Source of the DNA: Bryobacterales bacterium | Lineage (GTDB): Bacteria > Cyanobacteriota > Vampirovibrionia > Obscuribacterales > Obscuribacteraceae | Reading direction: 5' to 3' | Assembly: GCA_903970295.1 (NCBI GenBank) | Contig: CAJCHQ010000129.1 | Location: 1-6,898 of the forward strand | DNA length: 6,898 bases | Part shown: positions 1 through 6,611 of the stretch, piece after piece | Numbering within the stretch: the first letter of the stretch is position 1 | Layout of the letters: each line of letters begins with the position of its first letter | The notes under the pieces: model-generated | Databases searched by the model: none | What the model was told of the DNA's origin: nothing | Seen by the model: only the letters and a program-made list of their open reading frames with translations | Position numbers and translations under genes: made by a program

Positions 1-40
1 GGATCAGCGGCAGCGCGATCCAGTTTGTTAGTTTCTTCAT
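1..40 (-). CDS. 5' end of an exported protein gene (partial, cut by window edge)
   Basis: An ATG on the minus strand at 40-38 opens a frame reading MKKLTNWIALPLI to the window edge. Two lysines after the initiator Met followed by a hydrophobic stretch look like the n- and h-region of a signal peptide, so the product is probably exported. The start lies 33 bases downstream of the stop of the preceding minus-strand gene, as expected for the next gene of the same operon. The ribosome binding site is weak (GAAGA about 8 bases upstream). Only 13 codons are visible, so the function cannot be judged; the call rests on the start context and the operon position. Confidence 0.55.
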   Translation of the reverse strand, partial: MKKLTNWIALPLI

Positions 41-73
41 TACACCAATCTTCGAGCGGACGCAGTCACTATT

Positions 74-1111
74 CTACTGTGACGAAGCCGAATCACGACT
101 TGGTTCGGTCAAATCAATTTTAGCCGGCAAGCCCGGATCGACGAAGCGTGCTTGCTTGATATCGTCGGCAGCCAGAACTGAATTGCCAAGTTTCATGTAG
201 ACCCAGGCCCGAGCGATGTAGTAATCAGACTTATTCGGTTGATTCATAATGGCATCGGAAAGATCAGCGAGAGCGTTTTCATACTTATCTAACTGAATAA
301 GCGCCTTGGCACGCTGATATTGCAAATCAGGATCGAGCGGATGCACCTTGATCGCCAGGGTCAGCTCTTTGATCAACTGCTGGGGTTTGCCATCGCTTGG
401 AAAAGAGTCCTTTGAGACATGCAGAACCACTTGTTTGGGTCGCGGCGGCGGCGGTGTCATATTGGGCTTAATCAGCTGCTCTTCCGGTTTTACTGGAGCA
501 GCGACCACAGGGGCCATTGGCGGAGCGACCGCAATTTGCTCAGAAGATCCCGCATCAGGCTTATAGTCTTTTTGAATGTATTCGGTTTTAGAGTCTACAT
601 CGGCATTGCCGGCAGTGGCGTCGGCAACGTTCATAGAGGCAATGCTGGGGATGCCGTCGGCTGCTTCTGTTGCACCAGGAGCGGTGCTCGCTTCCGGGGC
701 AACCGCCTGAGGCTGAGGAGACGGTTTGGTCAGGGCAACCGTCCGCTTGGTACCGTCCGGTTCGACCATGGTCAATGTTTCTTCCAGCTTGACCAGGCGC
801 CCCGGGAAAGCGCCTGAATATTCCTTGCCGAAGACGAATCGCTCTAATCTCAGAATCCGCCTATCGACAGGCTCGTGCGGGTACATACGACCAAAGAAGT
901 GATCTTCCAGAGCTTCCAGCTTTGCAGTTTGCTGGGTATCGAGGACCACAGAGGCATTGCCGACATCGGCATCCGGTCCGCTCCCCTGGCCTTCACTGGC
1001 AGGCTTGTCAGCGTTTTTGTCGGCAGCAACAGCAAATTCAGTGGTCAAGGCAAAAGTGACAATCAAAGAGATTGACAAAACTAGTCGCAACCGACTCACC
1101 ACTCCGCTCAC
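74..1111 (-). CDS. Exported protein with tandem LE/FG repeat and C-terminal TPRs
   Basis: 345 residues, GTG start, TAG stop. The start is supported by AGGGG at 1118-1122, six bases upstream; a GTG three codons in is an alternative. Residues 1-30 form a signal peptide (Arg-containing n-region, hydrophobic core, AVA-A cleavage region). Residues 68-110 hold two tandem copies of a roughly 21-residue unit with LE at each end, FG near position 6 and an invariant Arg near position 17 (copy 1 at 68-90, copy 2 at 89-110, sharing the middle LE). From about 112 to 235 comes a Pro/Ala-rich, probably disordered linker including a PPPPRP stretch. Residues 243-326 carry at least two TPR units (about 262-293 and 294-326). 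TPRs usually mediate protein binding, so a scaffold role in the envelope is likely, but the specific function is unknown. It starts 18 bases after the previous gene of the unit. From memory, repeats of this LE/FG kind occur in Melainabacteria and Cyanobacteria proteins, which is the main taxonomic hint here. Confidence 0.85.
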   Translation of the reverse strand: MSGVVSRLRLVLSISLIVTFALTTEFAVAADKNADKPASEGQGSGPDADVGNASVVLDTQQTAKLEALEDHFFGRMYPHEPVDRRILRLERFVFGKEYSGAFPGRLVKLEETLTMVEPDGTKRTVALTKPSPQPQAVAPEASTAPGATEAADGIPSIASMNVADATAGNADVDSKTEYIQKDYKPDAGSSEQIAVAPPMAPVVAAPVKPEEQLIKPNMTPPPPRPKQVVLHVSKDSFPSDGKPQQLIKELTLAIKVHPLDPDLQYQRAKALIQLDKYENALADLSDAIMNQPNKSDYYIARAWVYMKLGNSVLAADDIKQARFVDPGLPAKIDLTEPSRDSASSQ

Positions 1112-1113
1112 CG

Positions 1114-1122
1114 CCTTCCCCT
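1114..1122 (-). promoter_or_regulatory. Ribosome binding site for the LE/FG-repeat TPR gene
   Basis: On the minus strand AGGGGAAGG ends two bases before the GTG at 1111. The AGGGG core is spaced six bases from the GTG, which favours this first GTG over the in-frame GTG codons at residues 4 and 5. The site lies within the 18-base gap after the stop codon of the upstream gene. Confidence 0.55.
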
Positions 1123-1129
1123 GGATGCC

Positions 1130-2035
1130 TTAATGTGCTTTTATCGTTGCTGACACTGACGACCTGGTCACTCTTCCGATATTAGGATTAACCGTGGCCA
1201 ATCTTTCTTTTTCCATTTTGAGAAGATCATACTCTTCTTTTAGCCGACCAAACTCTCCGGCGAGTGCCATTTCTCCCTCCTCGCGCTGGGCTTCGTGCAC
1301 CGCCTTGCCGCTGGCGGCTGCATTAGCCTGTTCGGCATTTTGCAGTTCAGCTTCGGTTTGCGTCAGGCGGTGCTCGGCTTCCATCACTCTTCGTTGATCG
1401 TTCATCATCGAATTGGCAATCTTATTGAAGTCACGATCGACCATATTTTGCATGCGCTTGCAAATATGGGGTGGTCTGAGCACGATTTGAGCGTTTGCAT
1501 CATTGAGGCCGATATGAAAATCGCCGACATGAATCTCATACTTCTTCAAAACACCATCGAGCGCTTTTTCGTTAGCATGACATTCTCCGACCGCTTTTTG
1601 AAATTGCTTGAGATGCTCATCGTAAGCCTTTGCATGCGCAGTGAAATTACTGAGGTCGCCGGCGTATTGCTTGGCTCCTAGCGCATATTGTTCTTTCGTC
1701 AGTTTCGCGGGTTTGGGCAAAACCGGAATATTCGTGCGCAGAACTTCGGCGGCACCGTTCAACGTCGTTTGACTGGCCGAGCCCTTGATCGCAGCTTTTC
1801 TATTGTGCAGGGATGCAGCCTGGTCTTTCAATTTGTCGGCTTGAGCGATGAGGGTCTCAGCCCGTTTGTGAAATGACAATGCTCTCTGATTGAGGTTATC
1901 ACTGTCTTTGATAATCTCAATCGCCGAAGCGGCTTGTCCTGGCAGCACTGGCGACTGGCAGCATTGAGCCAGAGCGCTTTCTTTGCCGAAGAGCAAAACT
2001 GTTGTCCATGCAGTTGCTACAAGAAGCTTGTTCAT
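1130..2035 (-). CDS. Exported helical/coiled-coil protein, unknown family
   Basis: 301 residues, ATG start, TAA stop. The start is well supported by GAGGAG six bases upstream. Residues 1-23 are a signal peptide (MNKLL n-region, hydrophobic core, SALA-Q cleavage site). The mature protein starts with a Cys pair (QCCQSP). It is largely charged, Ala/Lys/Glu/Gln-rich helix, with heptad-like stretches near residues 45-80, 125-165 and 210-275, the last the strongest coiled-coil candidate. Two further cysteines (VGEC and HICK contexts) give four in the mature protein, enough for two disulfides after export. A short His-containing stretch (HVGDFHIG) precedes the HICK region. No catalytic motif, TPR or known domain could be recognised. 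It sits between two exported TPR genes in the same orientation, so a structural role in the same envelope process is the simplest inference. The gene itself is secure; its function is not. Confidence 0.82.
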   Translation of the reverse strand: MNKLLVATAWTTVLLFGKESALAQCCQSPVLPGQAASAIEIIKDSDNLNQRALSFHKRAETLIAQADKLKDQAASLHNRKAAIKGSASQTTLNGAAEVLRTNIPVLPKPAKLTKEQYALGAKQYAGDLSNFTAHAKAYDEHLKQFQKAVGECHANEKALDGVLKKYEIHVGDFHIGLNDANAQIVLRPPHICKRMQNMVDRDFNKIANSMMNDQRRVMEAEHRLTQTEAELQNAEQANAAASGKAVHEAQREEGEMALAGEFGRLKEEYDLLKMEKERLATVNPNIGRVTRSSVSATIKAH

Positions 2036-2041
2036 CTACTT

Positions 2042-2047
2042 CTCCTC
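2042..2047 (-). promoter_or_regulatory. Ribosome binding site for the coiled-coil gene
   Basis: GAGGAG on the minus strand lies six bases before the ATG at 2035. This is a near-ideal Shine-Dalgarno match and spacing, and it fixes the start of the 301-residue protein. The six spacer bases end in a TAG triplet directly next to the ATG. Confidence 0.7.
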
Positions 2048-2086
2048 GAGATCATCATTATTGTCTTCCCTTGGCATCGAGAGCGG

Positions 2087-3121
2087 CTAGGGCGCTTTTT
2101 TCTGAGCTCCGATCGGCGGCAAATCTTCGAAGCGCATTTCGTGTGCTTTCAACTGGATTGGGGGGTCGGCAGGCGCGACAGTATCGTTATCGTGTTCGCT
2201 GTAATTGCGAACGTACAAGCTGGTTCCTAATGCGCGCAGATGTGGCTCTAAATCATGACGGGGGTCGCCCAACAACTCTTGCAAATTGTTGGCCGACTTC
2301 TGCACTTCGGCGGCTGAGTGCAAGGCATCGGATTGGTAGCGTGTCGCCTGAACACGGGCGTCACTGCGCACATAACTGCTATCTATCGTAGCAAAGTTGC
2401 TCACTGGCTGCTGTCCATACATGCGGTAATTGGTGTTGTAAGGCATGGCGCCCACGCCGTTGTTGGTGCCGAATCCACCCAAGTTGCCGGCGCCGGGCAT
2501 GCCATTAGCGCCCGCTAGACCGCCACCGCCATATTTAGCCTGGACCTGATTCTTGATTGCTTGCAGAGTACTGAGATTGTTGTATTGATTCGGATCGGTG
2601 ATATTGGTGATATTCATCGGACCGGTGTAACCATACTGAGCTGCCTGTTGGGCACCCATGTTCATTTTGAATTTAGCCATGGTGTTGCCATAGTTGATTT
2701 TGTGTTGGCGCAAATCGGCGGCCTGAGAATTGATCACCCGCACCGTGTCGCCCGTCACTTTAACACCATCGCTGGGATGGTCGAGCACGGCTTTCTTTGT
2801 CTCCAGATTCATCAGCTCCTCTCTAGCCTGACGACCGGATGTACCGAATGGATCTAACTTGAAAGAAGCTTCGTACATGGCTTTAGCGCCATCGCGATCT
2901 TTCAATTCTTCAAGAGAACGACCCATCCAATAGTATGCCGAAGAATTACTCGGCTCGGCTTTGATCACCTGCTGGAATTCGTCGGCGGCCGCATGAAAAC
3001 GCTGCAGTTGAAAATCTTGTTTGGCGTCGTCCAAAAGTTTTGAAGCGAGCGCCGCTTCCGGTTTGAGCATCATTAGTAAAGTAAGAGCTGTCAGAGATGC
3101 ACAACTCTTCAGTTTAAACAT
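2087..3121 (-). CDS. Exported TPR protein with Gly/Asn-rich middle region
   Basis: 344 residues from the ATG at 3121. A TTG eight codons upstream (3145) is in frame, but its only purine-rich sequence abuts it with no spacer. The ATG has GAGG eight bases upstream and gives a compact signal peptide (MFKLK n-region, hydrophobic core, ALA-S cleavage near residue 26). Residues 29-93 form about two TPR units; the second contains the YYWMGRSLEELKDRDGAKAM helix pair and ends at a canonical LDP turn. Residues 94-195 are polar with no recognised domain. Residues 197-240 are rich in Gly, Asn, Ala and Tyr and are probably flexible. The C-terminal 100 residues are again helical and polar, with the segment LGTSLYVRNYS near 308-318, and end in KKAP. 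No enzyme motif is visible. TPRs suggest protein binding in the periplasm or envelope. The gene follows the protease gene by 76 bases and precedes the coiled-coil gene by 51, probably in one transcript. Confidence 0.85.
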   Translation of the reverse strand: MFKLKSCASLTALTLLMMLKPEAALASKLLDDAKQDFQLQRFHAAADEFQQVIKAEPSNSSAYYWMGRSLEELKDRDGAKAMYEASFKLDPFGTSGRQAREELMNLETKKAVLDHPSDGVKVTGDTVRVINSQAADLRQHKINYGNTMAKFKMNMGAQQAAQYGYTGPMNITNITDPNQYNNLSTLQAIKNQVQAKYGGGGLAGANGMPGAGNLGGFGTNNGVGAMPYNTNYRMYGQQPVSNFATIDSSYVRSDARVQATRYQSDALHSAAEVQKSANNLQELLGDPRHDLEPHLRALGTSLYVRNYSEHDNDTVAPADPPIQLKAHEMRFEDLPPIGAQKKAP

Positions 3122-3129
3122 CGTTCGAG

Positions 3130-3133
3130 CCTC
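3130..3133 (-). promoter_or_regulatory. Ribosome binding site deciding the ATG start of the Gly/Asn-rich TPR gene
   Basis: GAGG on the minus strand is eight bases upstream of the ATG at 3121. It lies inside the extra eight codons that a TTG start at 3145 would add, so it argues for the shorter protein. Confidence 0.45.
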
Positions 3134-3197
3134 GAAAGACCTCAACCCCTGCTACTAACCTAGACGAATGATGTGTTCAAATCGTGAATTAGACCGA

Positions 3198-5528
3198 TTA
3201 TTCCCTTTTGGCATAAAGATGAGACAGGCTGGCAATATCCCGTTCCGACAAGACCGTCTGGGCCGACTTCCAATACATAATATCTTTTCCATAAGGAGAA
3301 TGCCCGTCCAGACCAAGAGCATGCCCAGCCTCGTGCAGGGCCAAAGAGAAAAGCCTCTCTTCACCAGCCGGTCCGAGTTCAGAAGCATTGGGCAAGCGAC
3401 AAAGCAAGGTGATGTGCGCCTTCGTCACAATCAATGGCGGCGCCACCGCTTTGCTGTTCTTAGGCTGCCAGTCGACTGTCTGACCGCTCTCTCCGGGGCG
3501 CGCAAATCGATATTCATAAGTTGTCCGGCCGCCGGAACCGGAAGCCACGATTGAATGATCGCCCGCTCGCTCGACCGTGACCTCGGCACTGTCGTAGTCC
3601 GGCACTCGCACACATGTGACCAAGCCGTGCACAGCTTTTGTCCAGGTTTCGAAAATGGCATACAATTTGGCGGCGGTTTGCTGATTGAATCCAGTCTCGC
3701 CCTCGACGCAGACAAAGACTTTCACGGGAGACTGTGGCCAAGGGTGAGGATCGAGAGCTTTGAGGTAGTCATTTTTATGGCCGACTCGATTCTTAATTTG
3801 ATTTTGCCAGGCCAAAGTTTCGATGTAATCGGTTACCCATTCACGATCTTCAAACTCAAGGTGAGGATTGCGACAATAGATCTTGTAAAAATGAATGGCG
3901 CGGCGAAAATCTTTTTCGGCTTCCGCCGCCGCGCCCAGGTCGTCTCTGAGCTGGCCAAGGACAGCATAATAATCGGCTTTCTCCCTGACCGTAATTTGTT
4001 TGGCGCTGAGCACGTGCTTGAAACAATCGATGCCTGCCTGAAAATCTCCATCGTAGAGATGCAAGTAACCTAGTTGAACCATCGCCATGCGATTTTTTTC
4101 TTCTGCCCCTTTCCTAGTGTCGGCGCTCACCGCTACTTTTTCAATGGCCAGAGGCTGAGGATCGGCAGCCGCTTTACCGAGAAGAAATTCGAGAATGAGG
4201 CGGACATTGGTATATTGCTCAGCCTGCCAGTACTGATCGATCATTGTTTGCAATAGTCCACGCACTTTACTCGACGACTCTGAGTTGAGAACGTTTTTAA
4301 AGGCAGGCAGACTGAGCACATCTTTCAGAGAGAGCCCGTTTAGCTCTGGCGAAACTGATTGCCCGGCACAGGTGGCCGCCAGAGCGAGACGGGAGAAGCG
4401 CTCCGAATCATCGGTTTTACCCAGATGGACGCAAGTTTGGGCCAGACGATCGAGCAGCCAGACCGGATCGGGAATAACTCCCGGATAGAGCGCACTGATA
4501 GCGAGCGCTTGCCGGTAAAATTCCCAGGCATCCCCTTGATCGTCCTGGAAAAGGCGCAATTCACCCAATTCGTAATAAACATCATGCAACGCTCTGGGAT
4601 CTTCTGCCAGATGATCGACGTAAAACGGGATCACTCGCCGCAACCATAATTCGGCCTTCGCGTTTTGACGAGCGATTTTGTAGAGCCAGGCCAATTGGCG
4701 AGCATCTCTCGCCACTCGGAGTTGTTCGTGCCTCTGGCCGACGGCAGTCGGTATCTCGAAGCGACGTTCGCTTAAAGAAAGCGAAGGTTTGATCGAAGTG
4801 GTTTGCCAATTAAAAGCAGGCACCGCGCGCGGTGCTACCGCCAACAACCGGGCCGGGGCAAAACCCGATTGGTCACGGGTGAGGGCAGCCAGATGCCGGG
4901 GAAAATCACAGGCGAAATATCTGGCTGCCAGCAAATCATCGATATTGGCTAATGCCGGCAGGACTATGCCGATTTGTCGAGCGCTGAATCTGCGCACCTT
5001 GTCGAGAGCAGCAAGAGTCATTGAGTCGGCCAACCCAGTGTCACCACGGGCGATACCATCTTCACCGCGTGCACAAGCAGCGGCACAGGCGTTCAGATCT
5101 AACACGGCGTCCTCTTCGGTAACTGCATCGTCGATCGCAGCCAGTCCGCGATGTCGCCTGGCATTATGCGTCTTGCCAGCAGAGGTTTTTACAAAACCCC
5201 ACTGAGCAGACCCAGTCTCGCGACTGGCATCACCTTTAGCTAAAAATTGATCGAGCGCTCGCGCTTGTCGTTCAACCGATTGCCTTTTGCTTCTGCTGCT
5301 CCCAGCCTCCATAATCTGACCTGACTGAGCCAGTGCGAGGTCCACATAAAGCGCGCTAAGGGCAAGCGACTGATTGTGAACAAATTCACTCAGTCGAGAA
5401 GAATCTTCACCATCGTCAGTCTCTCGGGCGAGCAATTGGTGAGCGCCAGCAGTAGGCATCCAGATCAAGCTCAGTGAGATCAGGACTGCCCCGCAACGAT
5501 CAGCGAAGTTCAATGTTGACACTGCCAT
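3198..5528 (-). CDS. Exported TPR protein with C-terminal matrixin-like zinc metalloprotease domain
   Basis: 776 residues from the ATG at 5528, TAA stop. The frame stays open up to an ATG at 5645, but that start would overlap the divergent hydrolase gene, lie upstream of the likely promoter and bury the signal peptide. From 5528 the protein opens with a signal peptide (hydrophobic LISLSLIWMP, cleavage near residue 28-30). Residues 30-240 match no known domain and include a CAAAC pair at 148-152. TPR-like helices follow at about 275-390 and 480-555. The last 175 residues resemble the matrixin (M10-type metzincin) fold: WPQSPVKVFV strand at about 607-616, SAEVTVE, AHITLLC strand, then the zinc site LHEAGHALGLDGHS (H732, E733 as general base, H736, H743) and the Met-turn DIMYW (M751), ending in an LSERDIASLSHLY helix. 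It probably hydrolyses peptide bonds outside the cytoplasm; the substrate is unknown. The third zinc His is one residue later than in the textbook HExxHxxGxxH motif. No cysteine-switch propeptide was recognised. It is the first gene of the minus-strand unit. Confidence 0.87.
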   Translation of the reverse strand: MAVSTLNFADRCGAVLISLSLIWMPTAGAHQLLARETDDGEDSSRLSEFVHNQSLALSALYVDLALAQSGQIMEAGSSRSKRQSVERQARALDQFLAKGDASRETGSAQWGFVKTSAGKTHNARRHRGLAAIDDAVTEEDAVLDLNACAAACARGEDGIARGDTGLADSMTLAALDKVRRFSARQIGIVLPALANIDDLLAARYFACDFPRHLAALTRDQSGFAPARLLAVAPRAVPAFNWQTTSIKPSLSLSERRFEIPTAVGQRHEQLRVARDARQLAWLYKIARQNAKAELWLRRVIPFYVDHLAEDPRALHDVYYELGELRLFQDDQGDAWEFYRQALAISALYPGVIPDPVWLLDRLAQTCVHLGKTDDSERFSRLALAATCAGQSVSPELNGLSLKDVLSLPAFKNVLNSESSSKVRGLLQTMIDQYWQAEQYTNVRLILEFLLGKAAADPQPLAIEKVAVSADTRKGAEEKNRMAMVQLGYLHLYDGDFQAGIDCFKHVLSAKQITVREKADYYAVLGQLRDDLGAAAEAEKDFRRAIHFYKIYCRNPHLEFEDREWVTDYIETLAWQNQIKNRVGHKNDYLKALDPHPWPQSPVKVFVCVEGETGFNQQTAAKLYAIFETWTKAVHGLVTCVRVPDYDSAEVTVERAGDHSIVASGSGGRTTYEYRFARPGESGQTVDWQPKNSKAVAPPLIVTKAHITLLCRLPNASELGPAGEERLFSLALHEAGHALGLDGHSPYGKDIMYWKSAQTVLSERDIASLSHLYAKRE

Positions 5529-5564
5529 CGACCAACTCTTTGTCACCTTTAATTCCACTTTATA
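5529..5564 (-). promoter_or_regulatory. Possible promoter -10 box and leader of the minus-strand exported-protein operon
   Basis: On the minus strand TATAAA at 5564-5559 matches five of six bases of the sigma-70 -10 consensus. It would place transcription start near 5552, about 24 bases before the ATG at 5528. A convincing -35 box is not visible at 16-18 bases spacing. A weak AAAGAG lies seven bases before the ATG and a stronger AAAGGTG lies about 15 bases before it. A GTG start at 5546 is a possible alternative, adding six codons. Confidence 0.35.
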
Positions 5565-5584
5565 CCCACAAGAGTTACGAACGC

Positions 5585-5614
5585 TTGTACGGCTCTTGCG
5601 CAATCCCTTATCAT
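5585..5614 (+). promoter_or_regulatory. Possible promoter of the alpha/beta-hydrolase gene
   Basis: TTGTAC (5585-5590) and TATCAT (5609-5614, five of six to the -10 consensus) are separated by 18 bases. Transcription would begin near 5621, giving a leader of only about 13 bases that still contains the Shine-Dalgarno sequence. The -35 match is weak (three of six), so this is a candidate only. Confidence 0.3.
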
Positions 5615-5623
5615 CGGCAAGGC

Positions 5624-5629
5624 GGAGGT
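5624..5629 (+). promoter_or_regulatory. Ribosome binding site favouring a TTG start for the hydrolase
   Basis: GGAGGT is a perfect Shine-Dalgarno hexamer. The first in-frame start codon, GTG at 5628, overlaps it, while the TTG at 5634 follows the GGAGG core after five bases. Initiation at TTG is therefore more likely; using GTG would rely on a weak AAGG further upstream. The two choices differ by two residues. Confidence 0.55.
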
Positions 5630-5633
5630 GGTC

Positions 5634-6611
5634 TTGTCCAGACAAAGACTTTTGAGCACGCTTAGTTTAGTACTGTTAATCAGTGCTGCGGTTGTTGTCA
5701 CCTATGCGGCAGCACAACAAAAGCCTGGTGCCTTGAGACTGTTGCAAGACCTGTCCTACGCTCAAGGCAGCAAGAAACACTCCCAAGCTCTGGATCTGTG
5801 GTTACCCAATGCTGCCACGAAAGAACATCGTGTGCCTTTGATCGTCTGGATTCATGGCGGCGCCTGGTGCCAGGGTGACAAACGAGAAACACCAGCTCAA
5901 TTTTTTGCTCAAGCCGGTTATGCAGTGGCCAGTCTCAACTATCGGCTGACAACCGAAGCCCGCTTCCCAGCCCAGATAGAAGACTGCAAAGCGGCGATTC
6001 GCTGGCTCCGTGCGCATGCTGCCGAATACAATTTCGATCCCGACCGCGTCGGTGTCTTTGGCGGATCGGCCGGAGGTCATCTGGCGGTGATGATCGGTCT
6101 CACCGGCGACGATAGAGAATTCGACGACACCGCTGGCTATCGTAACCTGTCCAGCAAAGTACAAGCCGTATGCGATTGGAGCGGACCCAGCGATCTGACC
6201 ACTTTTGTCAAACAATCCGGTCCTAAATTCGCGCTCAGTCACCAATTGGAAATGTTTCTCGGCGGCAAATTGGAAGACAATCGCGAATTAGCACTGAAAG
6301 CCAGTCCAATTAGCTACGTAGCCTCCAACGAACCACCGATATTGATCATGCACGGTGATGCCGACGAACTCGTCCCGCACGAGCAAAGCGAGGAGCTGGT
6401 GGCCGCCCTCAAGAAAGCGCATGACGACGTTCAGTTCGTCACAGTCAAAGGCGGTGGCCACAATTTCGGCACCTATGATTACTTGAAACAAGTGATGGAT
6501 TTCTTCGACGCGAAATTAAAATGCAGAGGGCATAGTGGTCAGCGCACCATTAGCGGTGGCAGCACCAAAGCCTGGCCAGGCCCGGAACGGCAGTCAATCA
6601 AGTCCGGCTGA
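5634..6611 (+). CDS. Exported alpha/beta-hydrolase (esterase/lipase, BD-FAE/HSL-like)
   Basis: 325 residues from a TTG start placed by GGAGGT (327 from the overlapping GTG at 5628). Residues 1-28 form a signal peptide (SRQR n-region, long hydrophobic core, YAAAQ cleavage region), so the enzyme acts outside the cytoplasm. In order: LDLWLP strand, oxyanion-hole motif HGGAW (74-78), LNYRL, the DCKAAIRWLRAHA helix, nucleophile elbow FGGSAGGH with Ser145, MHGDADELVP with the acid Asp244, and GGGHNF with His276. The triad is complete. This pattern is typical of carboxylesterases of the hormone-sensitive-lipase / BD-FAE kind that cleave ester bonds such as acetyl or feruloyl groups; the real substrate cannot be read from the sequence. 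About 28 residues after the last core helix form a Gly/Ser/basic tail not expected in the family. The gene is divergent from the protease operon and convergent, with no gap, with the Sel1-repeat gene. Confidence 0.9.
   Translation: MSRQRLLSTLSLVLLISAAVVVTYAAAQQKPGALRLLQDLSYAQGSKKHSQALDLWLPNAATKEHRVPLIVWIHGGAWCQGDKRETPAQFFAQAGYAVASLNYRLTTEARFPAQIEDCKAAIRWLRAHAAEYNFDPDRVGVFGGSAGGHLAVMIGLTGDDREFDDTAGYRNLSSKVQAVCDWSGPSDLTTFVKQSGPKFALSHQLEMFLGGKLEDNRELALKASPISYVASNEPPILIMHGDADELVPHEQSEELVAALKKAHDDVQFVTVKGGGHNFGTYDYLKQVMDFFDAKLKCRGHSGQRTISGGSTKAWPGPERQSIKSG

Noticed and set aside
1955..1970. Possible lipobox (LAQC) in the coiled-coil protein
   Set aside because: The residue before Cys is Gln, which does not fit the usual Gly/Ala/Ser at that position; ordinary signal peptidase cleavage at SALA-Q is the better reading.
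3122..3197. Internal promoter between the protease gene and the next TPR gene
   Set aside because: TTGAAC is present on the minus strand, but the hexamer 17 bases downstream (TAGTAG) is a poor -10 box. Not strong enough to list.
3555..4073. Open frame of 172 codons on the plus strand inside the protease gene
   Set aside because: It lies wholly antisense to a gene with clear domains, has no signal peptide or motif, and its composition follows the opposite strand's codon pattern.
5802..6245. Open frame of 147 codons on the minus strand inside the hydrolase gene
   Set aside because: Antisense to the catalytic core of a well-supported enzyme; no recognisable protein features.
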